The notes beneath the pieces were generated by a model. That model was not told the DNA's origin. It searched no databases and worked only from the letters and a program-made list of their open reading frames with translations. This document shows, piece by piece, positions 24,766 to 34,364 of a stretch of DNA of 35,427 bases (the stretch's first letter is position 1; each line of letters begins with the position of its first letter). The DNA lies in contig DATIPS010000022.1 in assembly GCA_035471805.1 (NCBI GenBank), positions 1 to 35,427 of the forward strand, written 5' to 3'. This stretch comes from Acidimicrobiia bacterium. Its GTDB lineage: Bacteria; Actinomycetota; Acidimicrobiia; Spongiisociales; JAHEDJ01. The position numbers and the translations under genes are program-made.

Positions 24766-25667
24766 GAGCCTCCGTCGACGGTGGAACCCGTCGTGTCCGT
24801 CTCGTCCGGGATCGTCGTGTCTGACGGCTCATCGACCAGATCAGACGGTACGCCCAGAACGGTGACGAATTGAAGCCGGGTGAAATCCACAAACGGGACA
24901 ACGGCGTTCGTGTCGATCTTCGATACGTTGACTTCTGCGGGAGCCGTCATGATCGCCACGTTGAGGCCGTTGGGCGTGTTGCTGTCGTGCCGGAAGGTTC
25001 TGAGAACGCTGTCGACGCTCAGAGCGCCCGTCGCGTCGTATATCTCGAGGCGGAGCTCATCCTCCGTGCCTTGTCCGGAGATGATTCCCGGATCTCCACC
25101 GTCGGTTACGACGCTCACCACCGTCCCCGACGCGATGATCGGACCGACCGTCGAAGTCGTTTCGCTCACGTCGACGATGAAGCCGATGAGGGAGCCGGCA
25201 TCATCGACGACGGCGCTTCCGACAACGATCCCATCATTGGCACCTCTGTTGATCGTGAAACGCAAGTCGAACGAATCACCGCTGCTGAGTATGGCGGCGG
25301 CCGTCAGCGTGTATTCAGGGAACTGGTCGTACAGGGCCAGCAGGGCGCGCAGCTGATCATTCTCAACCAGTGCGGCTTCGGCTTCGGACAATCGCGAGAG
25401 CAACTCCTCTCGTTCTCCGCGCAACCGGTCGTTCTCCTCCCGCAGGGAGGCCAGGTTGGCGAGGGCGTCGAATGCGTCGACGACGGGGTCGATCACCGCC
25501 TGCGCCACGTGCTGGAAGGGATTGAAGATCGTCTGTGCTCCGCTTCGAATCGTCTGGGTGAACCCTTCACCGGATGATCTGATGTCGAAGGTCATCAGCA
25601 GGAACGAGACCAGAGCCAGTACTCCGAGGGTGACGGTGCCGCGCCGGGAGCTTCCATATGGGAGCAT
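24762..25667 (-). CDS. mreC: Rod-shape-determining protein MreC
   Basis: The 301-residue product has a basic start, one membrane span (about residues 10-27), a coiled coil (about 70-108, LREENDRLRGEREELLSRLS) and a beta-barrel periplasmic-side domain (INRGANDGIVVGSAVVDDAG, then GPIIASGTVVSVV). The last 28 residues are a Thr/Asp-rich tail. MreC scaffolds RodA/PBP2 outside the membrane and links them to MreB. It lies 35 bases after mreB. Confidence 0.94.
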   Translation of the reverse strand: MLPYGSSRRGTVTLGVLALVSFLLMTFDIRSSGEGFTQTIRSGAQTIFNPFQHVAQAVIDPVVDAFDALANLASLREENDRLRGEREELLSRLSEAEAALVENDQLRALLALYDQFPEYTLTAAAILSSGDSFDLRFTINRGANDGIVVGSAVVDDAGSLIGFIVDVSETTSTVGPIIASGTVVSVVTDGGDPGIISGQGTEDELRLEIYDATGALSVDSVLRTFRHDSNTPNGLNVAIMTAPAEVNVSKIDTNAVVPFVDFTRLQFVTVLGVPSDLVDEPSDTTIPDETDTTGSTVDGGS

Positions 25668-25702
25668 CTGTCAAACCGCCGTCGAGCTCGGATTCATGAC
25701 GA

Positions 25703-26734
25703 TCACGGGCGGCTTGACGAGACCAGGACCCCCTGCAACACATCGAACTCTTCGAGGCATTTGCCGGAACCCAGAACTACGGACTGGAGTGGACGATCCG
25801 CGGTGATGATCGGCATTCCGGTCTCGAATGCGATTCTCTCATCGAGACCCCGCAACAGCGCGCCGCCGCCGGTCAGGACGATGCCTCTCTCCATGATGTC
25901 GGCCGCCAGTTCCGGCGGTGTCTTGTCGAGGGTGTACTTGACCGCGTCGACGATGACTTGTACCGGCTCCTCGATCGCTTCCCGGACTTCGGGACTGCTC
26001 AACACAATCGTCTTGGGCAGGCCGGTGACGAGATCACGGCCCCGAACCTCAGCCGACGGTTCGTCCGGATACGGGTAGGCCGATCCGATTGCCATCTTCA
26101 GCTGTTCGGCGGTGCGCTCGCCGAGCAGCAGGTTGTACTCCTTCTTCACCCAATCGACTATCGCCTCGTCGTGTTCGTCTCCGCCGACCCGGATACTACG
26201 CGAAACGACGATCCCGCCCAGGGAGATGACCGCGACCTCGGTGGTGCCTCCACCGACGTCGACCACCATCGATCCGGACGGCTCGTGAATCGGGAGCCCC
26301 GACCCGATTGCAGCAGCCATCGGCTCTTCGATCGTGTATGCCCTTCTGGCACCGGCGTGATAGGCGGCCTCCTCGACGGCCCGTCGCTCGACGGGCGTGA
26401 TGCCGCTGGGGACACAGATCACGATCCGCGGCCTCGCCCATTTGCGACGGTGGACTTTCTGGATGAAGTACCGCAACATCTTCTCGGTAACGTCGAAGTC
26501 GGCGATCACGCCGTCACGCAGCGGACGGATCGCCTGAATGTTGGAGGGCGTCCGCCCGATCATCCGCTTCGCTTCCATCCCGACGGCCAGCGCACGGTTG
26601 TCCCGCACGTTTATCGCAACGACGGAAGGCTCGTTGAGCACTATCCCGACATTACGTACGTACACCAGCGTGTTCGCGGTGCCCAGATCGATGGCCATGT
26701 CCTGGCCGGCGAATGCAAAAAGGGTTTCAGCCAC
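25703..26734 (-). CDS. mreB: Actin-like rod-shape protein MreB
   Basis: The 343-residue GTG-initiated protein has the actin-family nucleotide motifs: [11 protein letters not shown] (phosphate 1), [20 protein letters not shown] (phosphate 2) and [16 protein letters not shown] (adenosine). It also has [18 protein letters not shown], the standard MreB N-terminal signature. AAGG stands about 6 bases before the GTG. MreB forms membrane-bound filaments that direct the elongasome. It leads the mreB-mreC-mreD-mrdA-rodA transcript. A rod-shaped cell is inferred from this set. Confidence 0.97.
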   Translation of the reverse strand: MAETLFAFAGQDMAIDLGTANTLVYVRNVGIVLNEPSVVAINVRDNRALAVGMEAKRMIGRTPSNIQAIRPLRDGVIADFDVTEKMLRYFIQKVHRRKWARPRIVICVPSGITPVERRAVEEAAYHAGARRAYTIEEPMAAAIGSGLPIHEPSGSMVVDVGGGTTEVAVISLGGIVVSRSIRVGGDEHDEAIVDWVKKEYNLLLGERTAEQLKMAIGSAYPYPDEPSAEVRGRDLVTGLPKTIVLSSPEVREAIEEPVQVIVDAVKYTLDKTPPELAADIMERGIVLTGGGALLRGLDERIAFETGMPIITADRPLQSVVLGSGKCLEEFDVLQGVLVSSSRP

Positions 26735-26805
26735 GTATGGCCTTGGCTAGGGGATGGAACGGCAAGGATAGTTCCCGGTTGAGGTTTTTCCCACCCGATA
26801 GTCGT

Positions 26806-26866
26806 CCGGTTCCGGGTTGCCGGTTCCGGGTGAGTCCGGAACCGGGAACACAGAACCTGGAACCGG
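26806..26866. repeat. Tandem and inverted CCGGTTCCGGGT repeats between ndk and mreB
   Basis: CCGGTTCCGGGT occurs twice in tandem (26806-26817 and 26820-26831), followed by the inverted arm CCGGAACCGGG (26836-26846), which forms a perfect 10-bp stem with the second copy over a 6-base loop. A degenerate further copy, CTGGAACCGG, ends at 26866. The array lies in the 137-base gap upstream of mreB and past the ndk stop. It may end ndk transcription or be an extragenic repeat. No T-run follows. Confidence 0.7.
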
Positions 26867-26871
26867 CATCG

Positions 26872-27276
26872 TCAACCGAAGAAGATCTCAAGCTCCCGCT
26901 CCGCGCTTTCGATGGAATCCGAGCCGTGCACGATGTTGTTGGTCACGATCAGGCCGAGATCTCCGCGGATCGTCCCGGGTGCGGCCTGCTTGGGATCGGT
27001 TGCGCCCATCAGGGTGCGGGCGACCGAAACCGCCGACTCACCGGACCATTCCATGGCAACTACGGGCCCGCTGGTGATGAACTCAACCAGTTCCCCGAAG
27101 AACGGCTTGTCGACGTGTTCGCCGTAGTGCACCCGGGCCATCGCCTCGTCGATCGTCAGGCTGCGAATCTTCTCCAGGCGCAGGCCCTTCCGCTCGAACC
27201 TGCTGATGACCTCGCCGACCAGTCCCCGCGCGACGCCATCAGGTTTCACCATGATGAATGTGTTTTCGTGTGCCAC
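26872..27276 (-). CDS. ndk: Nucleoside diphosphate kinase
   Basis: I choose GTG at 27276 because AAAGGAG stands 9 bases upstream and [20 protein letters not shown] is the expected N-terminus; this gives 134 residues, the normal length. The frame continues upstream but without Ndk similarity. The phosphorylated histidine is H117 in NNIVHGSDS. The [10 protein letters not shown] segment is also standard. It balances nucleoside triphosphates by phosphate transfer from ATP. It stands alone between folC and the repeat array ahead of mreB. Confidence 0.97.
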   Translation of the reverse strand: MAHENTFIMVKPDGVARGLVGEVISRFERKGLRLEKIRSLTIDEAMARVHYGEHVDKPFFGELVEFITSGPVVAMEWSGESAVSVARTLMGATDPKQAAPGTIRGDLGLIVTNNIVHGSDSIESAERELEIFFG

Positions 27277-27325
27277 TTTCCAGATCTCCTTTGAAACAGC
27301 CCGGGATGGTAGCGGCAGAGGGACC

Positions 27326-27437
27326 GCCTCCGGCCTCCGGCCCATCGGTTGGATGGATTCGCCGTGAGTACCCGAGCGCGTCGAGCGCCCTGATTCTGAG
27401 AACCAGATTCGATCGTCGCCAATGCGAGGCCGGAGGC
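27326..27437. repeat. 12-bp inverted repeats flanking the folC-ndk spacer
   Basis: GCCTCCGGCCTC (27326-27337) and its exact reverse complement GAGGCCGGAGGC (27426-27437) lie 88 bases apart in the 175-base spacer. They could pair in RNA or mark a small relic element. A weak TTGGCG / CAGAAT pair in between could be an ndk promoter. Nothing else was recognised. Confidence 0.5.
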
Positions 27438-27451
27438 TCTTCGCCGGCCGC

Positions 27452-28771
27452 CTAAGGGTTCGTCGAGTTGATGCCGCCGCCCGGTGACCCCATCAGCGCG
27501 CTGCGCGCCTCGCCCACCACGTAAAGCGAACCGGTGACCAGGATCGACCCGTCCCGGCCTGCCAGCCGGCGGGCGGCTTCCAGGGCGGGCGGGACACCGG
27601 GGACCGACTCCACCGGAACGTCGAAGACCTCGGCCGCCACCTTCGCCACTGCTTCGGCCGGGACGGCGCGCTCATAATCGACTGAGGTGGCGACCACCGA
27701 TACGACCTGACCCTCGAATTGCCGCAACATCGCTTCGAGATCCTTGTCCCCCATGGCGCCAACTACCAGAACCCATTCCGTCTGAAAGAACTCCGTATCG
27801 ATGGCTTCTGCCAGCAGTTCACAGGCCTGCGGGTTGTGCGCTCCGTCGAGGAGGATCAACGGCCGGCGCCCGATGACCTCCATTCTCCCCGGCGATGTGA
27901 CCGCCGCGACGCCCGCCCGGACGGCCTCGGGATCCAACGACCTGCCGGTCAGTTCCTCGACGGCTGCGACGGCCACCGCCAGATTGTCGAACTGGAACTT
28001 GCCGTGGAGCGGCAGATAGAGGTCCTCGTAGGTTTCGTAGATGCCGCTGATCGAACCGGCCCACCCGCCGACTGCCATCGTGACGAACTCGGGGTGGAAC
28101 TCCGCTCCCAGCCGCCTGTGCGAGATACCGAGTTCCTTCGCGTGTTCTGATGCCTGCTCCAGAATCGACTCGGGCAGTCGCCCTGTCACCAGCCGGGACG
28201 ATTCCTTGGCTATCGCCAGCTTCTCCGCGGCGATCTCTTCCAGCGAGTTCCCCAACCAGGCGGTATGTTCGAGCGCTATGCCGGTGATCACGGCAACCTT
28301 CCCGTCAACGGCATTTGTGGCGTCGAGCCGGCCGCCCAGGCCCACTTCGATCACTGCCACGTCGACGGCGTTGGTTGCAAAGAACGAGAAGGCCAGCGCA
28401 GCAGTCAGCTCGAAATAGGTAGGCGTGGCGCCGGTACGCTCTTCATACAACTCGACGAAGGGCCGAATGTCCGCGACTGCTTGTGCGAACTCCCCGGGCG
28501 TTGCCGGGACCCCGTCGAGGGAGAACCGTTCCTCGATCTTCTCGAGATGTGGAGAGGTGAATGTGCCGACCCTCAGCCCATGGGCAACCAGCAGGGAGGT
28601 GATCATTCGCGAGGTCGATGTCTTGCCGTTGCTCCCCGTTATGTGAATCACCGGATAGGCAAGCTGAGGATCGCCCATCATCTCCGCCAGGCCACGTATC
28701 CGATCCAGCCCCGGCCGCATTCCTTGTCCGATGTGAGCGTCGAGATAGTCGACGGCTTCCTGGTAGTTCAT
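27452..28771 (-). CDS. folC: Folylpolyglutamate synthase / dihydrofolate synthase
   Basis: The 439-residue product belongs to the Mur-ligase-like FolC family. The P-loop reads [19 protein letters not shown], followed by [19 protein letters not shown] (the conserved SPH motif), [19 protein letters not shown], and [20 protein letters not shown] in the C-terminal domain. It adds glutamate residues to folates, and often also makes dihydrofolate. [20 protein letters not shown] is a typical start. It begins 6 bases after the valS stop, so the two genes form an operon, a frequent arrangement in bacteria. Confidence 0.97.
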   Translation of the reverse strand: MNYQEAVDYLDAHIGQGMRPGLDRIRGLAEMMGDPQLAYPVIHITGSNGKTSTSRMITSLLVAHGLRVGTFTSPHLEKIEERFSLDGVPATPGEFAQAVADIRPFVELYEERTGATPTYFELTAALAFSFFATNAVDVAVIEVGLGGRLDATNAVDGKVAVITGIALEHTAWLGNSLEEIAAEKLAIAKESSRLVTGRLPESILEQASEHAKELGISHRRLGAEFHPEFVTMAVGGWAGSISGIYETYEDLYLPLHGKFQFDNLAVAVAAVEELTGRSLDPEAVRAGVAAVTSPGRMEVIGRRPLILLDGAHNPQACELLAEAIDTEFFQTEWVLVVGAMGDKDLEAMLRQFEGQVVSVVATSVDYERAVPAEAVAKVAAEVFDVPVESVPGVPPALEAARRLAGRDGSILVTGSLYVVGEARSALMGSPGGGINSTNP

Positions 28772-28777
28772 CTCTTG

Positions 28778-31375
28778 CTACGACTCGAGTTCCGACAGTT
28801 GAGCCTGCAACTTGTCCAGTCGGGCGCGGAACTCGGCGGCCTTGCCTTCTTCCTTGGCGACGATCTCGACCGGAGCCCGATCGCGAAACCCGGGATTGGC
28901 GAGCTTCTTCTCGGCCTGCTCCAGGTCGTTCGACGTGACGGCGACGGCCTTGAGGAGTCGGCCGCGCTCCGCATCGATGTCTATCACTCCTTCGAGAGGA
29001 ATGAATGCCTGGAGGTCCCCGGCGACGACCCGTGTGTGGCCGGTGGCCGGAGCGACCTCTGTCGGCTCAGCGGCGACGGCGACCAGTGACTCGAGTTGTT
29101 CGGGCCACCAATCTTCCACCACGCCGCCCGGATCGAGGAGCTTGACCGCCAGTTCGGACCGGGGGCCGAGGCCGTGTTCCGCCCGGAACCTGCGGATGCC
29201 GGTGACGAGTTCCTGGAACGTCTCGATGTTCGGAGGTGAGTCGATGGAGGGGGGTTCCGGCCACGACGACCCGGCGATGTACTCACCGCCCACGAGTTCC
29301 GACCACAGCTCCTCGGTCAGGAAAGGGATGGCGGGATGGAACAGCTTGAGCACGTCCCGCAAGACGACGCCGAGAGTCTGACGGGTCGGAGTGGCGCGAC
29401 CGGCGTCGCGCAGGGGCAGCTTGGACATCTCCAAATACCAATCGAAAACCTCGGACCAGGCGAAGTTGTAGAGAAGGGCGAACGCATCGGAGAACCTGTA
29501 CTCATCGGCCAACTCGTCGAACCTTCGTTGTACTTCATCGAGGCGTCCCAGGATCCAGCGATCCGCCGGTCCGGGTTCGTCGGGATAGCCTCCCTCGGCC
29601 GGTACAGACCCGCCCTCGATGTGCTGCAAGGCGAACCGCACCGCGTTCCACAGCTTGTTGCCGAACTTGCGAGTACCGACGACCCATTCCATGTCGAAAG
29701 GAACGTCGTGCCCGGGCGCCGCAGATTGAATCAGCGCAAGGCGGAGCGGATCGGCGCCGTGCTCGTCGATCACGTCGAGGGGATCTATGGCGTTACCGAT
29801 AGATTTCGACATCTTCCGCCCGATCGAATCACGAACGAGGCCGTGGATGACGGTGTCTGCGAACGGAACACCGTCCATGAAGTGGATTCCCATTTGCATC
29901 ATGCGGGCTACCCAGAAGTAGATGATGTCGAACCCGGTGATCAGAACGGAGTTCGGATAGAACTTCTCCAGGTCGGCAGTTTCGTCCGGCCATCCCAGCG
30001 TTGAGAAGGGCCAGAGAGCCGACGAGAACCAGGTGTCGAGCACGTCGTTGTCCTGCTGCAGTTCGGCACCACCGCAGTTCGTGCAGCCGGTCGGGTCCTC
30101 CTTCGCCACGATGGTCTCGCCGCAGACCGCGCAGTACCAGGCAGGAATCCGGTGGCCCCACCAGATCTGTCGGCTGATGCACCAATCCCGCAGATTCTCC
30201 ATCCAGTGGAAGTAGTTCTTCTCCCACCGCTTGGGGACGAAGCGCATGTTTCCGGCCCGAACGGTGTCGATGGCCGGTTCGGTGAGGGGCCGGACCTTGA
30301 CGAACCACTGGAGGGACAAGTACGGCTCAACCACCGTCGAACAGCGATAGCAGTGCCCGACCGAATGGTCGTGGGCCTCGACCTTCTCGAGGTGACCGCG
30401 TTTGTGGAGTTCGTGTTTGACGGCTTCGCGGGCTTCGAACCGGTCCATACCGTAGAAGTCGCCACCGGCCTCGGTAATGACGGCTCGCTCGTCGAGGATC
30501 TTGACCGTCGGCAAGTCATGCCGCTGGCCCATATCGAAGTCGTTCGGATCATGCGCCGGCGTCACCTTCACGGCACCGGTGCCGAAATCCCGATCGACGA
30601 ACTCGTCGGCGATTATCGGAATCTCACGCTCGATGAGCGGAAGTAGGACTTTCTTGCCTATCAAGTGGCGGTAGCGCTCATCGTCGGGGTGAACGGCGAC
30701 GGCCGTGTCTCCGAGCATCGTCTCGGCCCGGGTGGTGGCCACTGTGATTCCACCGCCGCCATCGACGAACGGGTAGTTGATGTGGGCGAGTTCGCCCTTC
30801 TCGTCGTCGTATTCGACCTCGATTTCAGCCAGGGCGGTACCACAGCGGGGACACCAGTTGATGATCCGATTTCCGCGATAGATGAGACCTTCTTCGTAGA
30901 GCCGGACGAAGACCTCTCGCACGGCCCGGGACAGGCCGTCGTCCATCGTGAATCGTTCCCGCGTCCAGTCCACCGAATCGCCGAGGGCCCGCATCTGCAG
31001 CGAGATCCGGTTCCCGAAGCGGCGTTTCCACTCCCACACCTGTTCGACGAACGCGGCGCGGCCGACATCGTGGCGGGTCAGCCCTTCCTGAGCCATTTCG
31101 CGTTCGACGACGTTCTGAGTGGCAATTCCTGCATGGTCGGTTCCCGGCAGCCAGAGGGCGGCGTACCCCTGCATCCGGCGGCGCCTGATGATCACATCGT
31201 GGATCGTGTGATTGAGTGCGTGGCCCATGTGCAGCGATCCGGTGACGTTCGGAGGGGGGATGACGATGCAGAAGGGTTCGCCATCGGGATTGTGCTCAGG
31301 GCGGAACACACCGGACTGCTCCCACCGGTCGTACCAGTGAGCCTCTACGGCTTTCGGGTCGTAGGTTGCTTCCAT
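28778..31375 (-). CDS. valS: Valyl-tRNA synthetase
   Basis: ValRS charges tRNA-Val. I choose ATG at 31375 ([20 protein letters not shown]), preceded by AAGGGC; another ATG lies four codons upstream. The product is 865 residues. The class I signatures are HMGH at residues 49-52 (in [15 protein letters not shown]) and KMSKS in [13 protein letters not shown]. The editing domain is intact ([22 protein letters not shown]). [19 protein letters not shown] and a CAVCGE...CTNCGG segment suggest zinc-binding cysteines. The C-terminal 65 residues form the coiled coil that contacts tRNA. A TACAAT -10-like hexamer lies at 31405-31410 on the minus strand, 30 bases upstream. No T-box was found. Confidence 0.97.
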   Translation of the reverse strand: MEATYDPKAVEAHWYDRWEQSGVFRPEHNPDGEPFCIVIPPPNVTGSLHMGHALNHTIHDVIIRRRRMQGYAALWLPGTDHAGIATQNVVEREMAQEGLTRHDVGRAAFVEQVWEWKRRFGNRISLQMRALGDSVDWTRERFTMDDGLSRAVREVFVRLYEEGLIYRGNRIINWCPRCGTALAEIEVEYDDEKGELAHINYPFVDGGGGITVATTRAETMLGDTAVAVHPDDERYRHLIGKKVLLPLIEREIPIIADEFVDRDFGTGAVKVTPAHDPNDFDMGQRHDLPTVKILDERAVITEAGGDFYGMDRFEAREAVKHELHKRGHLEKVEAHDHSVGHCYRCSTVVEPYLSLQWFVKVRPLTEPAIDTVRAGNMRFVPKRWEKNYFHWMENLRDWCISRQIWWGHRIPAWYCAVCGETIVAKEDPTGCTNCGGAELQQDNDVLDTWFSSALWPFSTLGWPDETADLEKFYPNSVLITGFDIIYFWVARMMQMGIHFMDGVPFADTVIHGLVRDSIGRKMSKSIGNAIDPLDVIDEHGADPLRLALIQSAAPGHDVPFDMEWVVGTRKFGNKLWNAVRFALQHIEGGSVPAEGGYPDEPGPADRWILGRLDEVQRRFDELADEYRFSDAFALLYNFAWSEVFDWYLEMSKLPLRDAGRATPTRQTLGVVLRDVLKLFHPAIPFLTEELWSELVGGEYIAGSSWPEPPSIDSPPNIETFQELVTGIRRFRAEHGLGPRSELAVKLLDPGGVVEDWWPEQLESLVAVAAEPTEVAPATGHTRVVAGDLQAFIPLEGVIDIDAERGRLLKAVAVTSNDLEQAEKKLANPGFRDRAPVEIVAKEEGKAAEFRARLDKLQAQLSELES

Positions 31376-31387
31376 TGCGCCCTTCAT

Positions 31388-31738
31388 CTCGATCGCGAGC
31401 CGCCATTGTACGAAGCCCGCGGCGGAGTCGTGCCGCTATTGAGATGAGCCGGGTCTTGGTGCCCTCCGCTTTCGCCCGACGGCGAAAACACCCTCCCCCA
31501 TGTGACGCGGGGAAGGAATGCGTTTGCATCCTCACCGCACGAAGTGGGGGAATGCCTGATCCGAAGGATCAGGGCGGGAGGGGCATCGTTGCGATTGCCC
31601 CCTCCGCTTTCGCCTTACGGCGAAAGCACCTCCCCCGTCCAACGCCGGGGGAGGAAACGCAGAACCCGGTCTCGCCAATCTTGGCTTCCTTCGCTCTCCC
31701 GCCAGCCGGCGGCCCCCGTCTCCGAGCAGGGTATCGAG
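31388..31738. repeat. Repeat-rich spacer with two copies of a ~60-bp hairpin element
   Basis: This 351-base stretch upstream of valS holds no gene. A ~60-bp unit occurs twice in direct orientation: 31462-31521 and 31600-31660. Each starts CCCTCCGCTTTCGCC, has a 3-4-base loop and GGCGAAA arm (9-bp stem in the second copy, 606-614/619-627 of 31 kb), continues with CACC(C)TCCCCC and ends with ACGC and a G-run. Between the copies, CCTGATCC-GAA-GGATCAGG is another hairpin (31555-31573), and CCTCCCCC/GGGGGAGG pair in copy 2. This resembles a family of extragenic palindromic repeats. Confidence 0.75.
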
Positions 31739-32815
31739 CTACGGCAGCCTCCTCGACCAGCCGCTGATCGGCTGATCCTCCTTGCGTGTGATCGACAGGA
31801 CCGCCATACCTCCCAGAGCGGCAATGGCCGTCGCCAGGCCGGCCAGGCCGGGGACGTCCGGTGGACCGGTGAACGGCAAGGTCTCAACCACGGTCGCTGC
31901 GGTGGTCACCACCTGCGGCAGGACTTGCGCGGGCCTGACGATGCCTGCGTCCCAAGTGTGGTCCCTCTCGCCGGCCGAGAGCGAGATCGGCCCGGTCCTT
32001 CCGGTAGCCGGAGCGGCGTCCGAGTCCACGGCATCGTCGTCCGGTTCGTGCAGCCTTGTGAACTCGAATCCGGCGGGCAACACGAACTGGACTTCGTATT
32101 CTCCTGCAAGAAGCCCGCCGAACAAGTACTTGCCGGCATCGTCTGTGACCGTTTGGGCTACGACCAACCCGCTCTGGAGCAGATTGACCACAACTCCTTT
32201 CACGCCCTTCTCCCCCGGCTCCTGGATGCCGTCGCCGTCCGCGTCTTCCCACACGAAGTCGCCAATCTCACCGAGCAAGGAGCGCGGCGGCGTCGGCGGT
32301 GGAGTGACCGTCGGTTGCGAGGGTGGTGTTGTCGGTTCCGTTGGCGGCGGTAGTGTCGGCGTCGTTGGTGGTGTCTGCAGGTAGCAGAAGGAGACGTGGC
32401 TCAGACCGGCCCATCCGCCGCTGCTGTTTTCCGGTGCGTGTAGGAGCTGGTCTCCCACCGACCCCGAGGCATAGCGGTACAGGTTGCCTCCAGGGCCCCC
32501 TTTCACGAATACACCCATTATCGGGAATGAAGCCGTCCAAGCGATTGCCTGACCACCATCAGTCACATAGGCATCCCAGGCGACGCGCATCTCCGCATCG
32601 CCGGCAGGCCAGACGCCACCATCCGTCACGGGTTCGACCTTGTGAAACTCGACCCAGGTCGAATCGAGAGAGCCGCAGGTGGCATTGCCCTCGACCAGTG
32701 TCGGTTCGACGGCGGCCGCTTCTGCTTCTGGGGCGGGCACGACGAGCAGTCCGAGCCCGATCAAGAGAAGACAGAGAAGCAAGATTCCGAAGGCTCGACG
32801 GAAACCGTTCCGCAT
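31739..32815 (-). CDS. LPFTG-anchored surface protein with SdrD-B domain
   Basis: ATG at 32815 has GGAGG 5 bases upstream; the product is 358 residues. Residues 1-33 form a signal peptide (FGILLLCLLLIGLGLLVV, then APEAEA). A unique domain of about 115 residues follows, then a Pro/Thr-rich stalk of about 30 residues. The SdrD-B-like Ig domain reads GEIGDFVWEDADGDGIQEPG, then YLFGGLLAGEYEVQFVLPAG and a DAVDSDAAP metal-site-like segment. It ends with LPFTG at 313-317, a hydrophobic span and a basic tail, the sortase signal. It is expected to be linked to the cell wall. A partner role is unknown. It is the last of three similar genes. Confidence 0.9.
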   Translation of the reverse strand: MRNGFRRAFGILLLCLLLIGLGLLVVPAPEAEAAAVEPTLVEGNATCGSLDSTWVEFHKVEPVTDGGVWPAGDAEMRVAWDAYVTDGGQAIAWTASFPIMGVFVKGGPGGNLYRYASGSVGDQLLHAPENSSGGWAGLSHVSFCYLQTPPTTPTLPPPTEPTTPPSQPTVTPPPTPPRSLLGEIGDFVWEDADGDGIQEPGEKGVKGVVVNLLQSGLVVAQTVTDDAGKYLFGGLLAGEYEVQFVLPAGFEFTRLHEPDDDAVDSDAAPATGRTGPISLSAGERDHTWDAGIVRPAQVLPQVVTTAATVVETLPFTGPPDVPGLAGLATAIAALGGMAVLSITRKEDQPISGWSRRLP

Positions 32816-32939
32816 GTCCACCTCCTTGGTGAATGCAGGCCGGTCTCACCATTGGCTCCCAACGACCCCGGTGACCGATCTCGGGTCGAGGCTCTCGGCC
32901 GCCCTATCAGTCACCATCGTCTCACTCTGCGTGACAGAT

Positions 32940-32957
32940 GACAATGGGCCGATTGTC
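32940..32957. terminator. Weak hairpin after the second surface-protein gene
   Basis: GACAAT, a 6-base loop and ATTGTC form a perfect 6-bp stem 22 bases past the stop of the gene ending at 32980. No T-run follows. It could reduce read-through into the next gene; alternatively it is part of that gene's leader. The rest of the 158-base gap (32822-32979) shows no clear signal apart from GGAGG before the next start. Confidence 0.25.
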
Positions 32958-32979
32958 CTAGATCCCCGTTCGCAGACGG

Positions 32980-34155
32980 CTAAGACCAGCGGAGGACGTC
33001 CCCATCCCAGACCATTGTCGACCGCTTTCCGGCGGGAGCGGCGATCTCCCTCTCCCGACGTTGAAGCAACAACAGCAGGACCGTCCCGAGAATCACCATG
33101 ACGAACGCGACCCCGGCAGTAGCCTCGCCCGCGACTCCGGTGAACGGCAACGTCGGGCTCGTCGTGTCGGACGACGGGATCGTCGTAGCAGGGCTGCTTC
33201 CCGGCGGGTTCGTCGTCACCGTCGAGACGATGGTCGACTCCGATACATCCAGGACATAGATCCCGAGGTCCCAGGTGTGATCGACCTCCCCGGCGTCGAG
33301 ATCGATGTCGATCGTCCGCCCCGTGACTTCGTCACCGTCACTGTCGAGATGATCGGGCGCAACGTCCTGATCGGTGATGACGTAGCGAAGCGGAAGCGTC
33401 GAGACGATGAACTCGACGAAGTAGGTACCGGCCGGGAGATCGGGGAACAGGTAGTAGCCGTCGCCATCGGTCTTCGTCGACGAGATCTTCGTCTCCGACC
33501 CGGCCAGGTAGAGGTTGACGACCACGCCGGCCACACCCCGCTCTTCGGTGTCTTGCCGGCCGTCTAGATCGAGATCGAACCAGACATAGTCGCCGATCTC
33601 GCCGAGCAGGTCCGCCACGGTGCTGGAGGTCGTCGACGTCGAGGATGTCGAAGAGGTGCTACTGGAAGAAGAGGAGCTGGAGCTGCTGGACGACGAGCTC
33701 GAAGAAGAGCTCGAGGATGAAGAACTGCTCGAGCTCGAACTGCTGGACGACGACGAAGACGTGCTGCTGCTCGAAGAGGTCGAGGTGTCGCAGCGGGGGT
33801 AGTGCGACAGCAACAGCTTGCCGTCGGCAACATCGTCCCGGGCGCTCAGAAGAGTGTCACCCGCAGCCAGCTGGATGTCGTAATGAAGGACGGTTCCATT
33901 CCACCAGGCGGTCGCAGAAACGACCCCGGCTCTAGCGAAAGTGGCGGTCAGCGTGCCGGAGGTACTCTCGGTCTGGTTGTGAACCCAATGCCACTCTCCC
34001 CCGCAGTCCACCGTCGGATAGAGAGGGTTTGACTGCTCGACGGCACCTGCCGGGGCGGCAAAAGGCTCTTCCAGCAACAGCACGCCGGAGAGTAAGAGCA
34101 AAACCACCAGCCACGCCCCGGCGAGTCGCCGGACGACGGCGTCCGAAATGTTCAC
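32980..34155 (-). CDS. LPFTG-anchored surface protein with poly-Ser stalk and SdrD-B domain
   Basis: I choose GTG at 34155 (MNISDAVVRRLAGAWLVVLL) because GAAGGAA lies 6 bases upstream; the product is 391 residues. A signal peptide (to about residue 37) precedes a unique domain with CGGEWHWVHN and ATAWWNGTVLHYDI. Residues about 124-182 are an almost pure Ser/Thr stalk. The SdrD-B domain (GEIGDYVWFDLDLDGRQDTE, YLFPDLPAGTYFVEFIV, DHLDSDGDEVTG) follows, then a Thr/Ser/Pro linker and LPFTG at 336-340, a Val/Leu-rich span and RREREIAAP tail. The extra 15 residues after the basic stretch are unusual. It should be a sortase substrate on the cell wall. Confidence 0.9.
   Translation of the reverse strand: MNISDAVVRRLAGAWLVVLLLLSGVLLLEEPFAAPAGAVEQSNPLYPTVDCGGEWHWVHNQTESTSGTLTATFARAGVVSATAWWNGTVLHYDIQLAAGDTLLSARDDVADGKLLLSHYPRCDTSTSSSSSTSSSSSSSSSSSSSSSSSSSSSSSSSSSSSSSSSSTSSTSSTSTTSSTVADLLGEIGDYVWFDLDLDGRQDTEERGVAGVVVNLYLAGSETKISSTKTDGDGYYLFPDLPAGTYFVEFIVSTLPLRYVITDQDVAPDHLDSDGDEVTGRTIDIDLDAGEVDHTWDLGIYVLDVSESTIVSTVTTNPPGSSPATTIPSSDTTSPTLPFTGVAGEATAGVAFVMVILGTVLLLLLQRREREIAAPAGKRSTMVWDGDVLRWS
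33610..33789 (-). repeat. Poly-Ser/Thr coding low-complexity tract
   Basis: About 55-60 consecutive codons, nearly all Ser with some Thr, encode the stalk of the LPFTG protein. The codons used are mixed (AGC, TCG, TCC, AGT, TCT), so the tract is not a simple DNA slippage repeat and appears to be kept at the protein level. The opposite strand shows a meaningless poly-Glu/Leu frame. Confidence 0.85.
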
Positions 34156-34290
34156 GTTCACTTCCTTCGAGGCGGCCCGGGCGCACGAGAGCACGAAGGT
34201 GCACCATCACGCGGCGGGGCCTCCCATTAGCCCTTGGCCCCAAAGGGGCCTGGCCGAACGTACCACAAGATGGGAGAAACCACTCAACGT

Positions 34291-34344
34291 AAAAAAGTAT
34301 GAATTTCGCGACTTAGGCCCCGGATTGCTCCAGGGCCCAAGTCG
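34291..34344 (-). terminator. Rho-independent terminator of the right-edge surface protein
   Basis: On the minus strand, 20 bases past the stop at 34365, CGACTTGGGCCC (34333-34344) pairs with GGGCCTAAGTCG (34309-34320) as a 12-bp stem with one G:T pair and a 12-base loop. A TTTTTT run follows 12 bases later (34291-34296). It fits an intrinsic terminator, with the T-run a little distant. A second hairpin, GGCCCC-AAA-GGGGCC, lies at 34236-34250 just upstream of the next gene. Confidence 0.6.
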
Positions 34345-34364
34345 GATTGAGGGAACGGGGAGGG

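Noticed and set aside
31388-31738. T-box riboswitch upstream of valS
   Set aside because: No T-box core (TGGNACCGCG-like), specifier loop or antiterminator could be found; the region is explained by repeated hairpins.
33620-33802. Plus-strand frame of mostly Glu and Leu
   Set aside because: It is the antisense of the Ser/Thr stalk and only mirrors the low-complexity coding.
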